Shown: positions 10,500 through 19,856 of the stretch, one piece after another
Layout of the letters: each line of letters starts with the position of its first letter
Position numbering within the stretch: the first letter of the stretch is position 1
Assembly (NCBI RefSeq): GCF_037126435.1
Contig: NZ_CP147020.1
Coordinates: forward strand, 4,105,001 to 4,169,000
Length of the DNA: 64,000 nucleotides
Direction: 5' to 3'
Origin: Bernardetia sp. ABR2-2B
GTDB lineage: Bacteria; Bacteroidota; Bacteroidia; Cytophagales; Bernardetiaceae
Made by a program: the position numbers and the translations under genes
Notes under the pieces: generated by a model
Told to the model about the DNA's origin: nothing
Seen by the model: the letters and a program-made list of their open reading frames with translations, nothing else
Database searches by the model: none

Positions 10500-11429
10500 C
10501 TAATTTATTTTCTTTCCAACAGCGTGATAATACGGCTCGTTTGGAGAAATAACAACCTCACTTAATCCTGCTTTTTGCATCATTTCAGTAATCTCACTTC
10601 TAGAAAAACGCTGTTCAAGTGAAGTACCAAACCTATCTAAAGCATCATTACGAACAACAAAAAAAGATTGATTTTGATAAAAACTCAAAGGCAAACTAAG
10701 AGCAAATTTCTTCAATCCCAAAAACTTTGAAAAACGTCCTAATAAAATTACAGGCATATAAATAAAAATAGCAATCAAATCACAGACGAACTTTTTTAAT
10801 ACAGAAGGTAAACTACTCACTACTTTACGAATAAGAGAGACAAGAGACAAAATAAACTTGAAAAAAGCAGACCTATCTTCCAAATTATAATAAAGATAGA
10901 CATAAAAATAACCTCCTTTTTTTATTTTCTTGACACAGTTAGTCATTGCTTTTTGCGTGTCAGGAATATGATGCAATACACCAATACTCATGCCGAAGTC
11001 AAAAGTTTCATCCTCAAACGGAATATTATCAGTAGAAGCCCTAGAAAATCGAACATTTTCTTTTTCTGCAATAAGTTTGTCAGCCGTATAAATGGCTTCA
11101 CTAGGATCTATGGCTTCCATAAAACCTATTTTATCAAGTAAATATTTTGTCCATCTGCCTGTACCACAACCGATATCAATTCCGTATGTATTTTTATTGA
11201 CTATATTCTCATCAATTATATCAAAATACATCTTACCTAATTTGTCAATTTCCTTGTCTTCGAAAGAAGCAAATTTTTTCCATTCCTCTCCAAAAGATTC
11301 TACTACCGAATGGTCTATATTTTCTTCTTCAAATTCAGTATTGAAACAGAAAATTTCCTTAAAATTTCCTTTTACAGTTTGTAGAGGAATTTGGTTGAAA
11401 TTTTTTGTTATGCTACTTGTATCTATCAT
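10500..11429 (-). CDS. Class I SAM-dependent methyltransferase
   Basis: A 309-residue protein. Motif I is GIDIGCGTGRWTKYLLDKIG (about 103-122), the SAM-binding glycine loop. EAIDPSEA supplies the acidic motif II, and FDFGMSIGVLHHIPD (about 160) is the post-motif typical of the Methyltransf_11 fold. The region at about 195-255 contains two strongly hydrophobic stretches (FFKFILSLVSLIRKVV; LIAIFIYMPVILLG), unusual for a soluble methyltransferase. This suggests membrane association and a lipid, quinone or membrane-bound glycan substrate. It lies 22 bp after the DUF4920 gene. The substrate is unknown. Confidence 0.85.
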   Translation of the reverse strand: MIDTSSITKNFNQIPLQTVKGNFKEIFCFNTEFEEENIDHSVVESFGEEWKKFASFEDKEIDKLGKMYFDIIDENIVNKNTYGIDIGCGTGRWTKYLLDKIGFMEAIDPSEAIYTADKLIAEKENVRFSRASTDNIPFEDETFDFGMSIGVLHHIPDTQKAMTNCVKKIKKGGYFYVYLYYNLEDRSAFFKFILSLVSLIRKVVSSLPSVLKKFVCDLIAIFIYMPVILLGRFSKFLGLKKFALSLPLSFYQNQSFFVVRNDALDRFGTSLEQRFSRSEITEMMQKAGLSEVVISPNEPYYHAVGKKIN

Positions 11430-11451
11430 TTTATATCTTTTTAGTATTTTA

Positions 11452-11982
11452 TTATCCTTTTATGATTACTCCTGTCGCCATAAAAGAAATTTTAATTTCA
11501 TCTTCTGTAATTTTTTCAATTTCTTCTTTAGATTTCCCTGCATCTTCTGCATAATGACGAAGTTGTGCCACAGGAATAACTTCTTTTTTTACTTTTCCTT
11601 CCATTACAATTTCTTTTCCCTCTGAGTCCATAGGAACGAAAAAGCCATAATCTTTAAAACGAACAAACATTTCTTGAGTTTCTGAAATAGGAACTTTCAT
11701 CCAACACCCTTTTTTCTGACAACATTCGCCTATTTTTCCAACTACTTTTAATTCAGCAGAATCTTGCTTTGCTAAAATTGCAGGAATTTCACTAACAGCG
11801 ATTGCATTTTCTACTGTAATTTCTGCTCCATATTTTTCATCTTTGTTTTCTATATCAGTTTCGGATGCAGAAACTGTCTTAGTTTGGTTTGTTTCTTCTT
11901 CCTTTTCTTGTTTGTCTGAATTACAAGCTGATAGATATACAAAGGAAAATAAAACTAGAAAGAGTTTGAAAGTAATTTTCAT
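11452..11982 (-). CDS. DUF4920 domain-containing lipoprotein
   Basis: A 176-residue protein with a lipobox ending at Cys20 (VYLSAC), predicting an envelope lipoprotein. An acidic linker is followed by the DUF4920 domain with the motifs VVGKIGECCQKKGCWMKV, FVRFKDYGFFVPMD and EGKVKKEVI. The Cys-Cys-x3-Cys cluster at about 88-93 is characteristic and suggests metal binding or redox chemistry, though no function has been established to my knowledge. The fold is likely a small OB-like beta barrel. It lies 47 bp after the membrane-protein gene and 22 bp before the methyltransferase. Confidence 0.82.
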   Translation of the reverse strand: MKITFKLFLVLFSFVYLSACNSDKQEKEEETNQTKTVSASETDIENKDEKYGAEITVENAIAVSEIPAILAKQDSAELKVVGKIGECCQKKGCWMKVPISETQEMFVRFKDYGFFVPMDSEGKEIVMEGKVKKEVIPVAQLRHYAEDAGKSKEEIEKITEDEIKISFMATGVIIKG

Positions 11983-12029
11983 AATAAATAAAGTTTAATG
12001 ATTAGGTAAAACATCTCAAAAATACGAAA

Positions 12030-13370
12030 TTAGACTTTAATTCTTCGTAATTTTTTTGGTTTAGGAGGTTTATATGCTAAAATAACTAAAGCAATCATAT
12101 AAAAAGGCAAAACAGGAATACGATAACGCACAAGAGTACCAAAATTGCTACTTACAATGCCTATAATTCCACTAAAGAAAAATGTGAAAATAAGACAGAC
12201 AACAACCATCTGATGTGTTCGTAAGCGTTTTAAAATTGTAGCCCATTTTTGATTTTTGAATACACGTATCGTAAGAAATAAGATAACAAGATTTTCCAGC
12301 CCAGCTAATGCCATATTAAAATTTTTGATTTCCCAAATAAAAGGACGAAAAAGTGTAATGAATATTCCTTTTGGGTACAGTTTTATTAACCCTTGGATTG
12401 TACCATCCATTTGGTCAAGCCCTATGTCATAGGCACTGCCTTCAGTACTCATTTGATGAATCCAATCGGCTGTGATATATGCTTCTTGAGCTACTTTGTC
12501 TAAGTCATACTCTGTTCCTTGAATAAGATTTGAAAATGCGTAATAAGCAACTCCAACCCCTATAACCAAGAAAATAGGAGCAAAGACAAACCGTAGGAAT
12601 TGAGATTTTATTTGTGAGCTATATTGAGCATAAAACCACCAACCACAAGCAGGAATAAAACAAAGTAAAATGTAGAGTTTGATAAGATATATCGTGTAAA
12701 AACAGACCAAGAGCAAAAGAATATTTATATATAACTTTCTTCTGCGTATAATACCAAAGTGAAAAGCTGAAAAAGCAAAACATAATGCAGAAAAGGTAAC
12801 GGAGTCTTTTACAATGCCAGAAGCCCAAAAAAATACAGAGGGAACAAAAAAGATAGCCCAAGCAAGTTGTTTTTTTAGCATAGGATAAATATCTACCCAA
12901 GCTTTGTACATCTGCCAACTACCAGTAAAACTCAAGAGAGCAAAGAAGAGACAATTTACAGTATAAGTATCAAAGGAAAGAATAGAGAATATAGAGCCAA
13001 TTTTATTGACTGCAAATGAACCAGGGTCTCCATAATAAGGCATTCGATAAGCATAATAATAAGTATGTGGTGTACTATAATTGTCCATGTTTTGAAAAAT
13101 AATCTCCCAGTAACTTAGCATATCATTAAAAAATGCTTCTCGTGCTATTGATGCTCCTGCAAAGTAAAAAAAAGTATCTCCGTAGCCATAAACAAACTGA
13201 AATACCAAACCAAAGAAAATAGCCCCTATTACTTTGACTGTATAACCAATAATGAAATAATTCTTCATTTCTTTATCTACAATACTTGTACGCATAAAAA
13301 ATAAGATACCATAAATAAGAAGAAGGTAAACAGGCGTAAGAAAAAGGTCTTGAAGATTTATATAATTCAT
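12030..13370 (-). CDS. Polytopic membrane protein, unassigned (glycan-polymerase-like topology)
   Basis: A 446-residue protein with about ten transmembrane helices and a basic C-terminal tail (KPPKPKKLRRIKV). A large loop at about 60-120 contains YGYGDTFFYFAGASI and FAVNKIGSIFSI, and another large loop around 290-330 precedes a segment with LFRPF. This topology, with aromatic loop motifs, is seen in O-antigen polymerases and GT39-like glycosyltransferases of Bacteroidota, but no diagnostic motif lets me assign it. It opens a minus-strand run with a DUF4920 lipoprotein, a methyltransferase and a Rieske protein. It is divergent from the carotenoid gene, 121 bp away. Confidence 0.65.
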   Translation of the reverse strand: MNYINLQDLFLTPVYLLLIYGILFFMRTSIVDKEMKNYFIIGYTVKVIGAIFFGLVFQFVYGYGDTFFYFAGASIAREAFFNDMLSYWEIIFQNMDNYSTPHTYYYAYRMPYYGDPGSFAVNKIGSIFSILSFDTYTVNCLFFALLSFTGSWQMYKAWVDIYPMLKKQLAWAIFFVPSVFFWASGIVKDSVTFSALCFAFSAFHFGIIRRRKLYINILLLLVCFYTIYLIKLYILLCFIPACGWWFYAQYSSQIKSQFLRFVFAPIFLVIGVGVAYYAFSNLIQGTEYDLDKVAQEAYITADWIHQMSTEGSAYDIGLDQMDGTIQGLIKLYPKGIFITLFRPFIWEIKNFNMALAGLENLVILFLTIRVFKNQKWATILKRLRTHQMVVVCLIFTFFFSGIIGIVSSNFGTLVRYRIPVLPFYMIALVILAYKPPKPKKLRRIKV

Positions 13371-13491
13371 AAAATAATTTCTCTTTTTTTAATATCTCTG
13401 CCTAAATAACAGCATAATCCTAACAAATTTACACAAAACTAAGTTAGTCTGATTTATATCTAATCAAAATCTATTTGTTTATACTATTTCG

Positions 13492-14202
13492 ATGAAATCT
13501 AAAGCCTTTTATTTATTAGAGTCTGTTCGTTATTTTGTACAAGACAATATCAATTTTTTTAATGGACTTATACTGGTCATGTATTTTGCAGGACTTTTAG
13601 GGCTTTGGTTTGAGCCTACTCGTCAGCTTTTCGAAATGGCTACACCCTTCAACTTGATTACAAGTATTGTACTTCTTTTCTTGGCACAGCGCAAATATTC
13701 ATCTTCTTTTTGGATTTTTGTGAGTGTTACTTTTTTAGTCGGTTTTTTTATTGAAGTAATTGGTGTAAAAACAGAAGTTATTTTCGGGACATACAGCTAT
13801 GGCAAAACACTAGGTTTTAAAGTCTTGGAAGTGCCTCTTTTGATTGGTGTAAATTGGATAATGATTACTTTTATAGTCAATTATTTTATTTCTACTTATT
13901 TCAGTTTTTTTCTTTTTACTTCTAAAATAACACTGTTTTTAAAAGCTATTATAAGTGCTATTTTGATGGTAATGATTGATTATTTGATAGAACCTGTTGC
14001 TATAAAACACGATTTTTGGAGCTGGGCTGGTGGTAATATTCCTCTTCAAAATTATATTGGTTGGTTTTTGGTAGCATTGCCCTTATGTGTGCTTTTTCAG
14101 TATTCTAGATTTGAAAAAATAAATAAATTTGCTTACTATTTATTATTAGCTCAATTACTGTTTTTTGGTGGATATAATTTGTTGATTTATTTTTTTGGAT
14201 AG
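13492..14202 (+). CDS. Carotenoid biosynthesis protein (CruF/DUF422-like)
   Basis: A 236-residue integral membrane protein with about seven helices. The motifs GTYSYGKTLGFKVLEVPLLIGVNWIM (about 99-124) and MIDYLIEPVAIKHDFWSW (about 161-178), followed by PLQNYIGWF, are typical of the DUF422 family. That family includes CruF, a carotenoid 1',2'-hydratase, and the archaeal bisanhydrobacterioruberin hydratase. It probably hydrates the psi end of an acyclic or monocyclic carotenoid in the membrane, fitting the yellow-orange pigments of this phylum. No other carotenoid gene is in the window. It ends one base before the stop of the convergent acyltransferase. Confidence 0.82.
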   Translation: MKSKAFYLLESVRYFVQDNINFFNGLILVMYFAGLLGLWFEPTRQLFEMATPFNLITSIVLLFLAQRKYSSSFWIFVSVTFLVGFFIEVIGVKTEVIFGTYSYGKTLGFKVLEVPLLIGVNWIMITFIVNYFISTYFSFFLFTSKITLFLKAIISAILMVMIDYLIEPVAIKHDFWSWAGGNIPLQNYIGWFLVALPLCVLFQYSRFEKINKFAYYLLLAQLLFFGGYNLLIYFFG

Positions 14203-14203
14203 G

Positions 14204-15295
14204 TTACAGTTTTATTTGATAAACAAAGTGAGAAAATGTTTTTGCTCCAAACTCTTCTTTCCATTTAAAAAGTCCTTTGTTGATTGAATTTTCGTTATTA
14301 CCTTCTGTATTATTTCTTAATTCACTTACTCCCAAACTTAAATACTCAAAATTTCTAGTAGGAGAGGTTTTGATGATTTTATCATAGTGAACAATGTGAT
14401 TTTCTATCAAATGATTTATCAAAAAATCTAAAGCATTTATTTCTTTTCCTTTTTTTGTCGCTGCCATATACTGCACGTGAACAGTAGATTGATAAACAAA
14501 GGAAACACTACAAGCAACCGTTTCATTTGTCGAATCTTTTGCTAATGAAAAAAGAATATTAGTAGGAAATTTATTTTTTAATAATTGAATTTCATTTACT
14601 GAATGAACAGGAGAAAGATTATGACGAAGTTGTAAATTGTCTTCTAATATTTTCCAAAAATCTGTTGCTAGTTCTGTCTTTTCTATTCTCAAATTAGATT
14701 GATAGGCTTTTTTGAGATTTCGTTTTTTCCTTTTTGAATAATTTGGATACGTAATTTGTTGATATTCTATTTCACTTTGTGGCAAAACGATAACTGAGTT
14801 TGCCTCTACTCTCAAAATTTTGCTTTCTATTTTTGTATCATTCAAAAGCCTATGAATATTTTCATCTTGTTCATTATTTAATTGAAAATAAGAGGGCAAA
14901 GGTTTTACAATTAACTTTTCAAAATCATTATTTTTCAAAAACTCCAAAATAGCAAAAACAATTTTTCGTTTCTCCAAAAAACTCAACTTATCTTTAAAAA
15001 CAAATCCTCCAAAAGTTAAGCCTTTATGAGAATGAAGAGTTTGTAGATTATTGTCGTTGGTGGAGACACCAACAATGGCAAGAGGTTTTTCTGCAACTTC
15101 AAAACAAGCTGGTAAAACACAAATCAAATCTTTTTTTCTATCGTAAATCATCAATGAAAAATCATCAAAACGCTCTTTATGATAGAATAAATAATCAGTT
15201 TGAAAGAAAAAATGTCCTTCTGAATTACTCTTGACAAACGAATCCCAACTATTTTTATCTTCTTGAAAATTGAATTTTTTGATAATAAACATCAC
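14204..15295 (-). CDS. FemAB/GNAT-like acyltransferase
   Basis: A 363-residue protein of the FemAB-like (Acetyltransf_6) type. It has an N-terminal HFFFQTDYLFYHKERFDDFSLMIYD segment, then SHKGLTFGGFVF (about 88-100), a basic turn SKRKKRNLKKAYQSNLRIEK near 185-205, and a second GNAT half with YQSTVHVQYMAATKKGKEINALDFLINHLIENH. Such proteins transfer acyl or aminoacyl groups to amines, commonly in peptidoglycan or surface-glycan assembly. The substrate here is unknown. Residues about 72-81 (LAIVGVSTND) are encoded by an interspersed hairpin repeat that appears to lengthen the loop before the SHKGLTFGG motif (see the repeat at 15052). The gene is convergent with the carotenoid gene. Confidence 0.78.
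   Translation of the reverse strand: MMFIIKKFNFQEDKNSWDSFVKSNSEGHFFFQTDYLFYHKERFDDFSLMIYDRKKDLICVLPACFEVAEKPLAIVGVSTNDNNLQTLHSHKGLTFGGFVFKDKLSFLEKRKIVFAILEFLKNNDFEKLIVKPLPSYFQLNNEQDENIHRLLNDTKIESKILRVEANSVIVLPQSEIEYQQITYPNYSKRKKRNLKKAYQSNLRIEKTELATDFWKILEDNLQLRHNLSPVHSVNEIQLLKNKFPTNILFSLAKDSTNETVACSVSFVYQSTVHVQYMAATKKGKEINALDFLINHLIENHIVHYDKIIKTSPTRNFEYLSLGVSELRNNTEGNNENSINKGLFKWKEEFGAKTFSHFVYQIKL
15052..15081 (-). repeat. Interspersed hairpin repeat inside the acyltransferase gene
   Basis: On the minus strand the stem is GTTGGTG-TCTC-CACCAAC, preceded by TTGCCATT and followed by GACA. It closely matches the intergenic copy at 52154-52182, and stems of the same form occur at 57610, 58041 and 58260. 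It is read in frame as LAIVGVSTND. Confidence 0.85.
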
Positions 15296-15396
15296 ACAAT
15301 TTATTTGATTTTGAATTAAATCCTAACAATACCAATTGAGAAAGGTTAAGGTAAGAGAACAACTAAACTACATTTTTTAAACTACATTTTTGATTT

Positions 15397-16794
15397 ATGA
15401 AAAAATACGATGCAATCATTATCGGTACAGGACAAGCAGGAGTTCCATTAGCTGCAAAATTTGACAAAGAAGGAAAAACAGTAGCCATTATAGAAAAAAA
15501 TAAAATTGGAGGAACGTGTGTAAACGATGGTTGTACGCCTACAAAGTCGTATGTGGCTGCTGCTAGAAGAGCTTTTGTAACCAAAAACAGTCAAGAGTTT
15601 GGAGTCGAAACTGGAAATGTGAAAGTAGATTTGAAAAAAATCAAGCAACGAAAAGATAAAATTGTTTCAGATTCTCATGAGAATATAGAAGGTTTGTTTG
15701 ACTCATTAGAAAAGCTAGATTATTATGAAGGAGAAGGGACATTTTCAAGTGAAAATATAATTGAAATAAAAACCAAAGATGGAAAAACAGAGCAGGTAAA
15801 AGGCAAACAGATTTTTATAAACGTTGGTGCAAAAGCCATTATTCCAAAAGAATACAAAGATTTAGATTATCTAACCAATACTAGCATTTTAGAGTTAGAA
15901 GACACACCAAAGCATTTAATTGTACTTGGTGCTGGTTATATTGGTTTAGAATTTAGTCAAGCATTTGCTCGTTTTGGAAGTAAAGTAACAGTCTTGGAAC
16001 GCAATGAACGTTTTTTGAAGAAAGAAGATAAAGATGTAGCCGAAGCTATAAAGGAAACATTAGAAAAAGAAGGTATAACAATTCATACAAATTCAAAAAA
16101 TACACAGATAACTCAAGAAAAAGGAATATCTAAAGTTTCGTTTGAGAAAGATGGAAAAACACATACTTTAGAAGGCTCTCATATTTTGCTTTCTGTGGGT
16201 AGAGAACCAAATACTAAAGCTCTACATTTAGAAAAAGCAGGAGTAAAGACTGATGAAAAAGGCTACATAAAAGTTAATCAACATTTTCAAACAAATAAAG
16301 AGCATATTTTTGCTTTAGGAGATTGTAATGGAGAAGGAGCTTTCACGCATACAGCCTTCAATGATTTTGAGATTTTGAGAGAGTTTTTATTTGGAAAAAA
16401 AGATCGAAAACTGTCAGACAGAATACAATGTTACGCAATGTTCATTGACCCACCACTTTCAAGAATTGGAATGAATGAAGAACAGGCTAGGGAAAAAATG
16501 AAAGAAGATGATTCTTTAGAAATAACAAAAGGATTTCGCCCCATGACGAAAGTTGCTCGTGCTACCGAAATGGGAGAAACTGATGGAATGATGAAGGTTT
16601 TGGTAGATAAAAAAACTGAAAAAATATTGGGAGCAACCTTTTTTGGTATTTCAGCAGATGAAACTATCCACGGAATTATTGATGTGATGTACGCCCAAAA
16701 ATCTTACAAAACTATTCGTGATGCTGTCCATATTCATCCAACAGTCAGTGAGCTTATTCCTACAATGCTTGGGAGTTTGAAGGAATTTAAATAG
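15397..16794 (+). CDS. FAD-dependent NAD(P)-disulfide oxidoreductase, mercuric-reductase/lipoamide-dehydrogenase-like
   Basis: A 465-residue flavoprotein. Residues 7-15 (IIGTGQAGV) are the FAD-binding loop. Cys41 and Cys46 in GGTCVNDGCTPTK form the redox disulfide. LGAGYIGLEFSQAFARFGSKVTVLE (about 175-200) is the NAD(P)-binding Rossmann motif, GDCNGEGAFTHTA is the second FAD motif, and HIHPTVSEL near the C-terminus carries the catalytic His-Glu pair. The GCTPTK version of the disulfide motif and the absence of an N-terminal HMA domain or C-terminal vicinal cysteines argue against a true mercuric reductase. A general disulfide reductase is more likely; the substrate is unknown. A nested repeat element follows. 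Confidence 0.88.
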   Translation: MKKYDAIIIGTGQAGVPLAAKFDKEGKTVAIIEKNKIGGTCVNDGCTPTKSYVAAARRAFVTKNSQEFGVETGNVKVDLKKIKQRKDKIVSDSHENIEGLFDSLEKLDYYEGEGTFSSENIIEIKTKDGKTEQVKGKQIFINVGAKAIIPKEYKDLDYLTNTSILELEDTPKHLIVLGAGYIGLEFSQAFARFGSKVTVLERNERFLKKEDKDVAEAIKETLEKEGITIHTNSKNTQITQEKGISKVSFEKDGKTHTLEGSHILLSVGREPNTKALHLEKAGVKTDEKGYIKVNQHFQTNKEHIFALGDCNGEGAFTHTAFNDFEILREFLFGKKDRKLSDRIQCYAMFIDPPLSRIGMNEEQAREKMKEDDSLEITKGFRPMTKVARATEMGETDGMMKVLVDKKTEKILGATFFGISADETIHGIIDVMYAQKSYKTIRDAVHIHPTVSELIPTMLGSLKEFK

Positions 16795-16865
16795 ATAATT
16801 GTTCAAGATTTTCTATTCAATCTTATAAATAAAATCTCATTTTTGTATCAAAATGAATTGTATTT

Positions 16866-17041
16866 AGCTGCATCGCAGCGCAATATTGGTAGAAAAATGA
16901 GAAAAAGTAAAATTGAATTTAGAGCTGCATGGCTGCGAAATGTTGCTGTTATAGCTTGTTGAATTTTAATATTATGCAGCTACGCAGCTTTTTTTATTAG
17001 GTTGTGTTTCTTGACTACAAACATTACGCTGCGATGCAGCT
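16866..17041. repeat. Nested inverted-repeat element (MITE-like or paired hairpin repeats)
   Basis: The outer arms are AGCTGCATCGCAGCG at 16866-16880 and its exact reverse complement at 17027-17041. The inner arms, AGCTGCATGGCTGCG near 16923-16937 and GCAGCTACGCAGCT near 16976-16989, are imperfect inverted copies, and the right one runs into a T tract. Each outer arm is itself a palindrome (GCTGC-atc-GCAGC). It lies between convergent genes and may also terminate transcription. No transposase is present. Confidence 0.7.
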
Positions 17042-17056
17042 ATATTTCTACACCTT

Positions 17057-18016
17057 TTACTTCTCAAAAACAGACTTTCTAAAGGCACTTGGCGACTGTT
17101 TTGCATACTTTTTAAACAAGACACTAAAGTAACTCAAACTATTAAAACCAGCCTTGTAACAAACATCTGTGATACTCAATTTCATATCCGAGAGTAGTTT
17201 TTTGGCTCGGCTGATTCGTTTTTCCAAAATATATTCGACAGGCGTAATTCCAAATTCTCTTTTGAAGGCTTTATAAAAATTAGATTCACTCATACAAGCG
17301 AGTTTGCTTAGTTTTTCTACTGTTATTTGTTCCTCCAAATTATTCTCTACATATTCTATCACAAAAGCAAAACGGTTTTGAGAACTGTATTTTTTATATT
17401 CTTCAAAAATCAAATTACGGGCTTGTGTTTGCATAATTCGAATTAAAAGTTCTTGTAAAGCAAGGTCGGCAAGTAAGTTTTTTGCTTCACTTTTTCCTAT
17501 CGAAATATGCGTAATTCTATCAATTACATTTTTAATTTCTGCATTATTTTTCAGATGGTAATTTGGGTTTTCTAGTGTCCAACTTCCTGATTTGTTTTGA
17601 GGCGTTTCTAGTTTTGGAAACTGATTATTAAGTGTTTCTAAAGTGGATTTTATTTTTTCATTATCAATCGCAATTGCCAAGCATTGAGTAGGGTTTTCTT
17701 TATTTGCTTCTGGAAAATCAATTACCAGTTCTTCATTGGCTGGAACAATGACGCTTTCCCCTGGTAAGTAATCATAAACTATATTTTTTTTATCAAAAGA
17801 CTGCATTACTTTTTTTCCACGAATCATAGCTGTTACTGTCAAAGTATCAAAAGTTAGGCTTACTTTTTTGCTTTTTTGATGCGTTTCGAAAAGATTGAGT
17901 TCAAAATTTGGAAGATTAAAACTAGAACGATTCTCTACAAGCGTTTGAAGGTTATTATAAGAAGTAAGCTTTTGTTTCTTTGGTATAAATAAGGAAGTTT
18001 CTGTGAGCGTATTCAT
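17057..18016 (-). CDS. AraC-family transcriptional regulator
   Basis: A 319-residue protein. The N-terminal part (about 15-200) is an AraC_N-type cupin sensor (LTVTAMIRGKKVMQSF, YDYLPGESVIVPANEELVIDFPE). The C-terminal ~100 residues carry two helix-turn-helix units, including VEKLSKLACMSESNFYKAFK and ITDVCYKAGFNSLSYFSVLFKKY, ending with QSPSAFRK. It is divergent from the aldehyde dehydrogenase gene across a 254-bp region. Such a regulator next to aldehyde dehydrogenase and DUF779 is a recurrent arrangement, so it probably controls that operon in response to an alcohol, aldehyde or related metabolite. That role is inferred from context. Confidence 0.9.
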   Translation of the reverse strand: MNTLTETSLFIPKKQKLTSYNNLQTLVENRSSFNLPNFELNLFETHQKSKKVSLTFDTLTVTAMIRGKKVMQSFDKKNIVYDYLPGESVIVPANEELVIDFPEANKENPTQCLAIAIDNEKIKSTLETLNNQFPKLETPQNKSGSWTLENPNYHLKNNAEIKNVIDRITHISIGKSEAKNLLADLALQELLIRIMQTQARNLIFEEYKKYSSQNRFAFVIEYVENNLEEQITVEKLSKLACMSESNFYKAFKREFGITPVEYILEKRISRAKKLLSDMKLSITDVCYKAGFNSLSYFSVLFKKYAKQSPSAFRKSVFEK

Positions 18017-18171
18017 AGTAACTTAGGAAGTTTGATAAGTAATTGTGTTGTAGTGTTATTTTTTTATTATAGCAATATAATCATTTTTGCCAAATTTTAT
18101 TTGTTATAAACATTAATAGAATACTACAAAGTTTTGATAGAATACTAAAAGTAAGTTGATTAGTAATAGTA

Positions 18172-18179
18172 TAAATTTG
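18172..18179 (+). promoter_or_regulatory. Candidate Bacteroidota -7 box for the aldehyde dehydrogenase operon
   Basis: TAAATTTG fits the TAnnTTTG consensus and lies 91 bp upstream of the start codon. A TTG 13 bp upstream is closer than the usual spacing to the -33 element, so the assignment rests on the -7 box only. Confidence 0.35.
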
Positions 18180-18270
18180 TGATATAAGATTATTAATTAC
18201 TCCCAAAACAGAAATTCAATAGTCTTTTTATTTAGAATTTTATACACACAAATAAAAATTAATTTACAAT

Positions 18271-19788
18271 ATGGAAGCTACAAAAACGGCTGATAAATTA
18301 GCATTTCCCAAGTTTAAGGAACGCTATGACAATTTTATAAATGGAGAATGGGTATCGCCTGTAAAGGGAAAATATTTTGATAACATTTCGCCTGTAAGTG
18401 GTGAGGTGATTACCAAAATCGCTCGTTCTAGCAAAGAAGATGTAGATTTGGCTCTTGACGCAGCTCATGAAGCCTTTAAGACTTGGTCTAAAACATCGGC
18501 TACGGAAAGAAGTAATATTATGCTAAAAATAGCTGATATTATGGAGAAAAATTTAGACTATTTAGCTACCATCGAAACGGTAGATAATGGTAAAGCAATC
18601 AGAGAAACAAAAGCTGCTGATTTGCCACTTTGTATCGACCATTTCCGTTATTTTGCTGGTGTTATTCGTGCCGAAGAGGGAAGCGTTGCAGAGCTAGACC
18701 AAAACACAGTTTCAATGAATATTGATGAGCCTTTGGGGGTTGTCGGACAAATTATTCCTTGGAATTTTCCTTTATTGATGGCGACTTGGAAACTTGCACC
18801 TGCTTTGGCTGCTGGTTGTTGTGTCGTGATGAAACCTGCTGAACAAACGCCTGTCGGAATCTTGATTTTTATGGATTTGATTAAAGATGTTTTACCTAAA
18901 GGTGTTGTTAATATTGTTTCTGGTTTTGGTGCAGAAGCTGGAAAACCATTGGCAAGTTCGCCACGAATTGCAAAAGTTTCTTTCACAGGAGAAACCACAA
19001 CAGGACGTTTGATTATGCAATATGCGTCTGAAAATATCATTCCTGTAACAATGGAATTAGGAGGAAAATCGCCAAATGTATTTTTCCCTAGTATAATGGA
19101 GGCTGACGATGAGTTTTTTGATAAGTGTTTGGAAGGTGCTGTAATGTTTGCGCTAAACCAAGGCGAAATTTGTACGTGTCCATCAAGAATGCTTGTTCAC
19201 GAAGATATTTATGATAAATTTATAGAAAGAGTCATTGAAAGAACTGAAAAAATCAAAATGGGACATCCATTAGATGATTCGACGATGATGGGCGCACAAG
19301 CTTCAAAAGACCAATACGAAAAAATATTATCTTATTTAGAAATTGGAAAAGAAGAAGGCGCAGAAGTCTTGACAGGTGGCGCAGCCAAATATGTCGACGG
19401 ACTAAAAGACGGATATTATATTCAACCAACTATATTAAAGGGACATAATAAAATGAGAGTTTTCCAAGAAGAAATTTTTGGACCTGTTCTTTGTGTAACT
19501 ACTTTCAAAAATACCGAAGAAGCGATTGAAATTGCAAATGATACGCTTTATGGATTAGGTGCAGGTGTTTGGACGAGAGATGCCCACGAGCTTTATAACG
19601 TTCCTCGTGCAATACAAGCAGGTCGTGTGTGGGTAAACTGTTACCACAATTATCCTGCTCATGCTCCGTTTGGAGGTTACAAAAAGTCTGGTTTTGGTAG
19701 AGAAAATCATAAAATGATGTTGAGTCATTATCGCCAAAACAAAAATATGCTTATTTCTTATGACAAGAAAGCATTAGGATTCTTTTAG
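18271..19788 (+). CDS. NAD(P)-dependent aldehyde dehydrogenase (ExaC/AldB group)
   Basis: A 505-residue protein, the normal length for the family. Motifs are [24 protein letters not shown] (about 155-178, substrate/NAD pocket), FTGETTTGR (NAD-binding), [10 protein letters not shown] (catalytic base region, about 261-270) and [11 protein letters not shown], with Cys301 as the nucleophile. EEIFGPVL and [13 protein letters not shown] near the C-terminus are also conserved. The GEICTC form is typical of acetaldehyde/ethanol-related ExaC-AldB enzymes. It oxidises an aldehyde to an acid in the cytoplasm. DUF779 follows 148 bp downstream, and an AraC regulator is divergent upstream. Confidence 0.93.
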   Translation: MEATKTADKLAFPKFKERYDNFINGEWVSPVKGKYFDNISPVSGEVITKIARSSKEDVDLALDAAHEAFKTWSKTSATERSNIMLKIADIMEKNLDYLATIETVDNGKAIRETKAADLPLCIDHFRYFAGVIRAEEGSVAELDQNTVSMNIDEPLGVVGQIIPWNFPLLMATWKLAPALAAGCCVVMKPAEQTPVGILIFMDLIKDVLPKGVVNIVSGFGAEAGKPLASSPRIAKVSFTGETTTGRLIMQYASENIIPVTMELGGKSPNVFFPSIMEADDEFFDKCLEGAVMFALNQGEICTCPSRMLVHEDIYDKFIERVIERTEKIKMGHPLDDSTMMGAQASKDQYEKILSYLEIGKEEGAEVLTGGAAKYVDGLKDGYYIQPTILKGHNKMRVFQEEIFGPVLCVTTFKNTEEAIEIANDTLYGLGAGVWTRDAHELYNVPRAIQAGRVWVNCYHNYPAHAPFGGYKKSGFGRENHKMMLSHYRQNKNMLISYDKKALGFF

Positions 19789-19814
19789 GATTATAAAGTA
19801 AATTTTTGAAATAC

Positions 19815-19848
19815 AAACCCTAAGGGACTATGAAGACCCTTAGGGTTT
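19815..19848. repeat. Interspersed palindrome, copy 1 (also a potential terminator)
   Basis: Arms AAACCCTAAGGG and CCCTTAGGGTTT flank a 10-nt centre. The right half, AAGACCCTTAGGGTTT, is identical to the right half of the copy at 60780-60812. It follows the aldehyde dehydrogenase stop by 27 bp but ends in only four Ts. Confidence 0.8.
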
Positions 19849-19856
19849 TACTGTAG

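Noticed and set aside
15397-16794. Mercury-resistance locus
   Set aside because: The flavoprotein lacks the HMA domain and C-terminal vicinal cysteines of MerA, and no merR, merT or merP is nearby.
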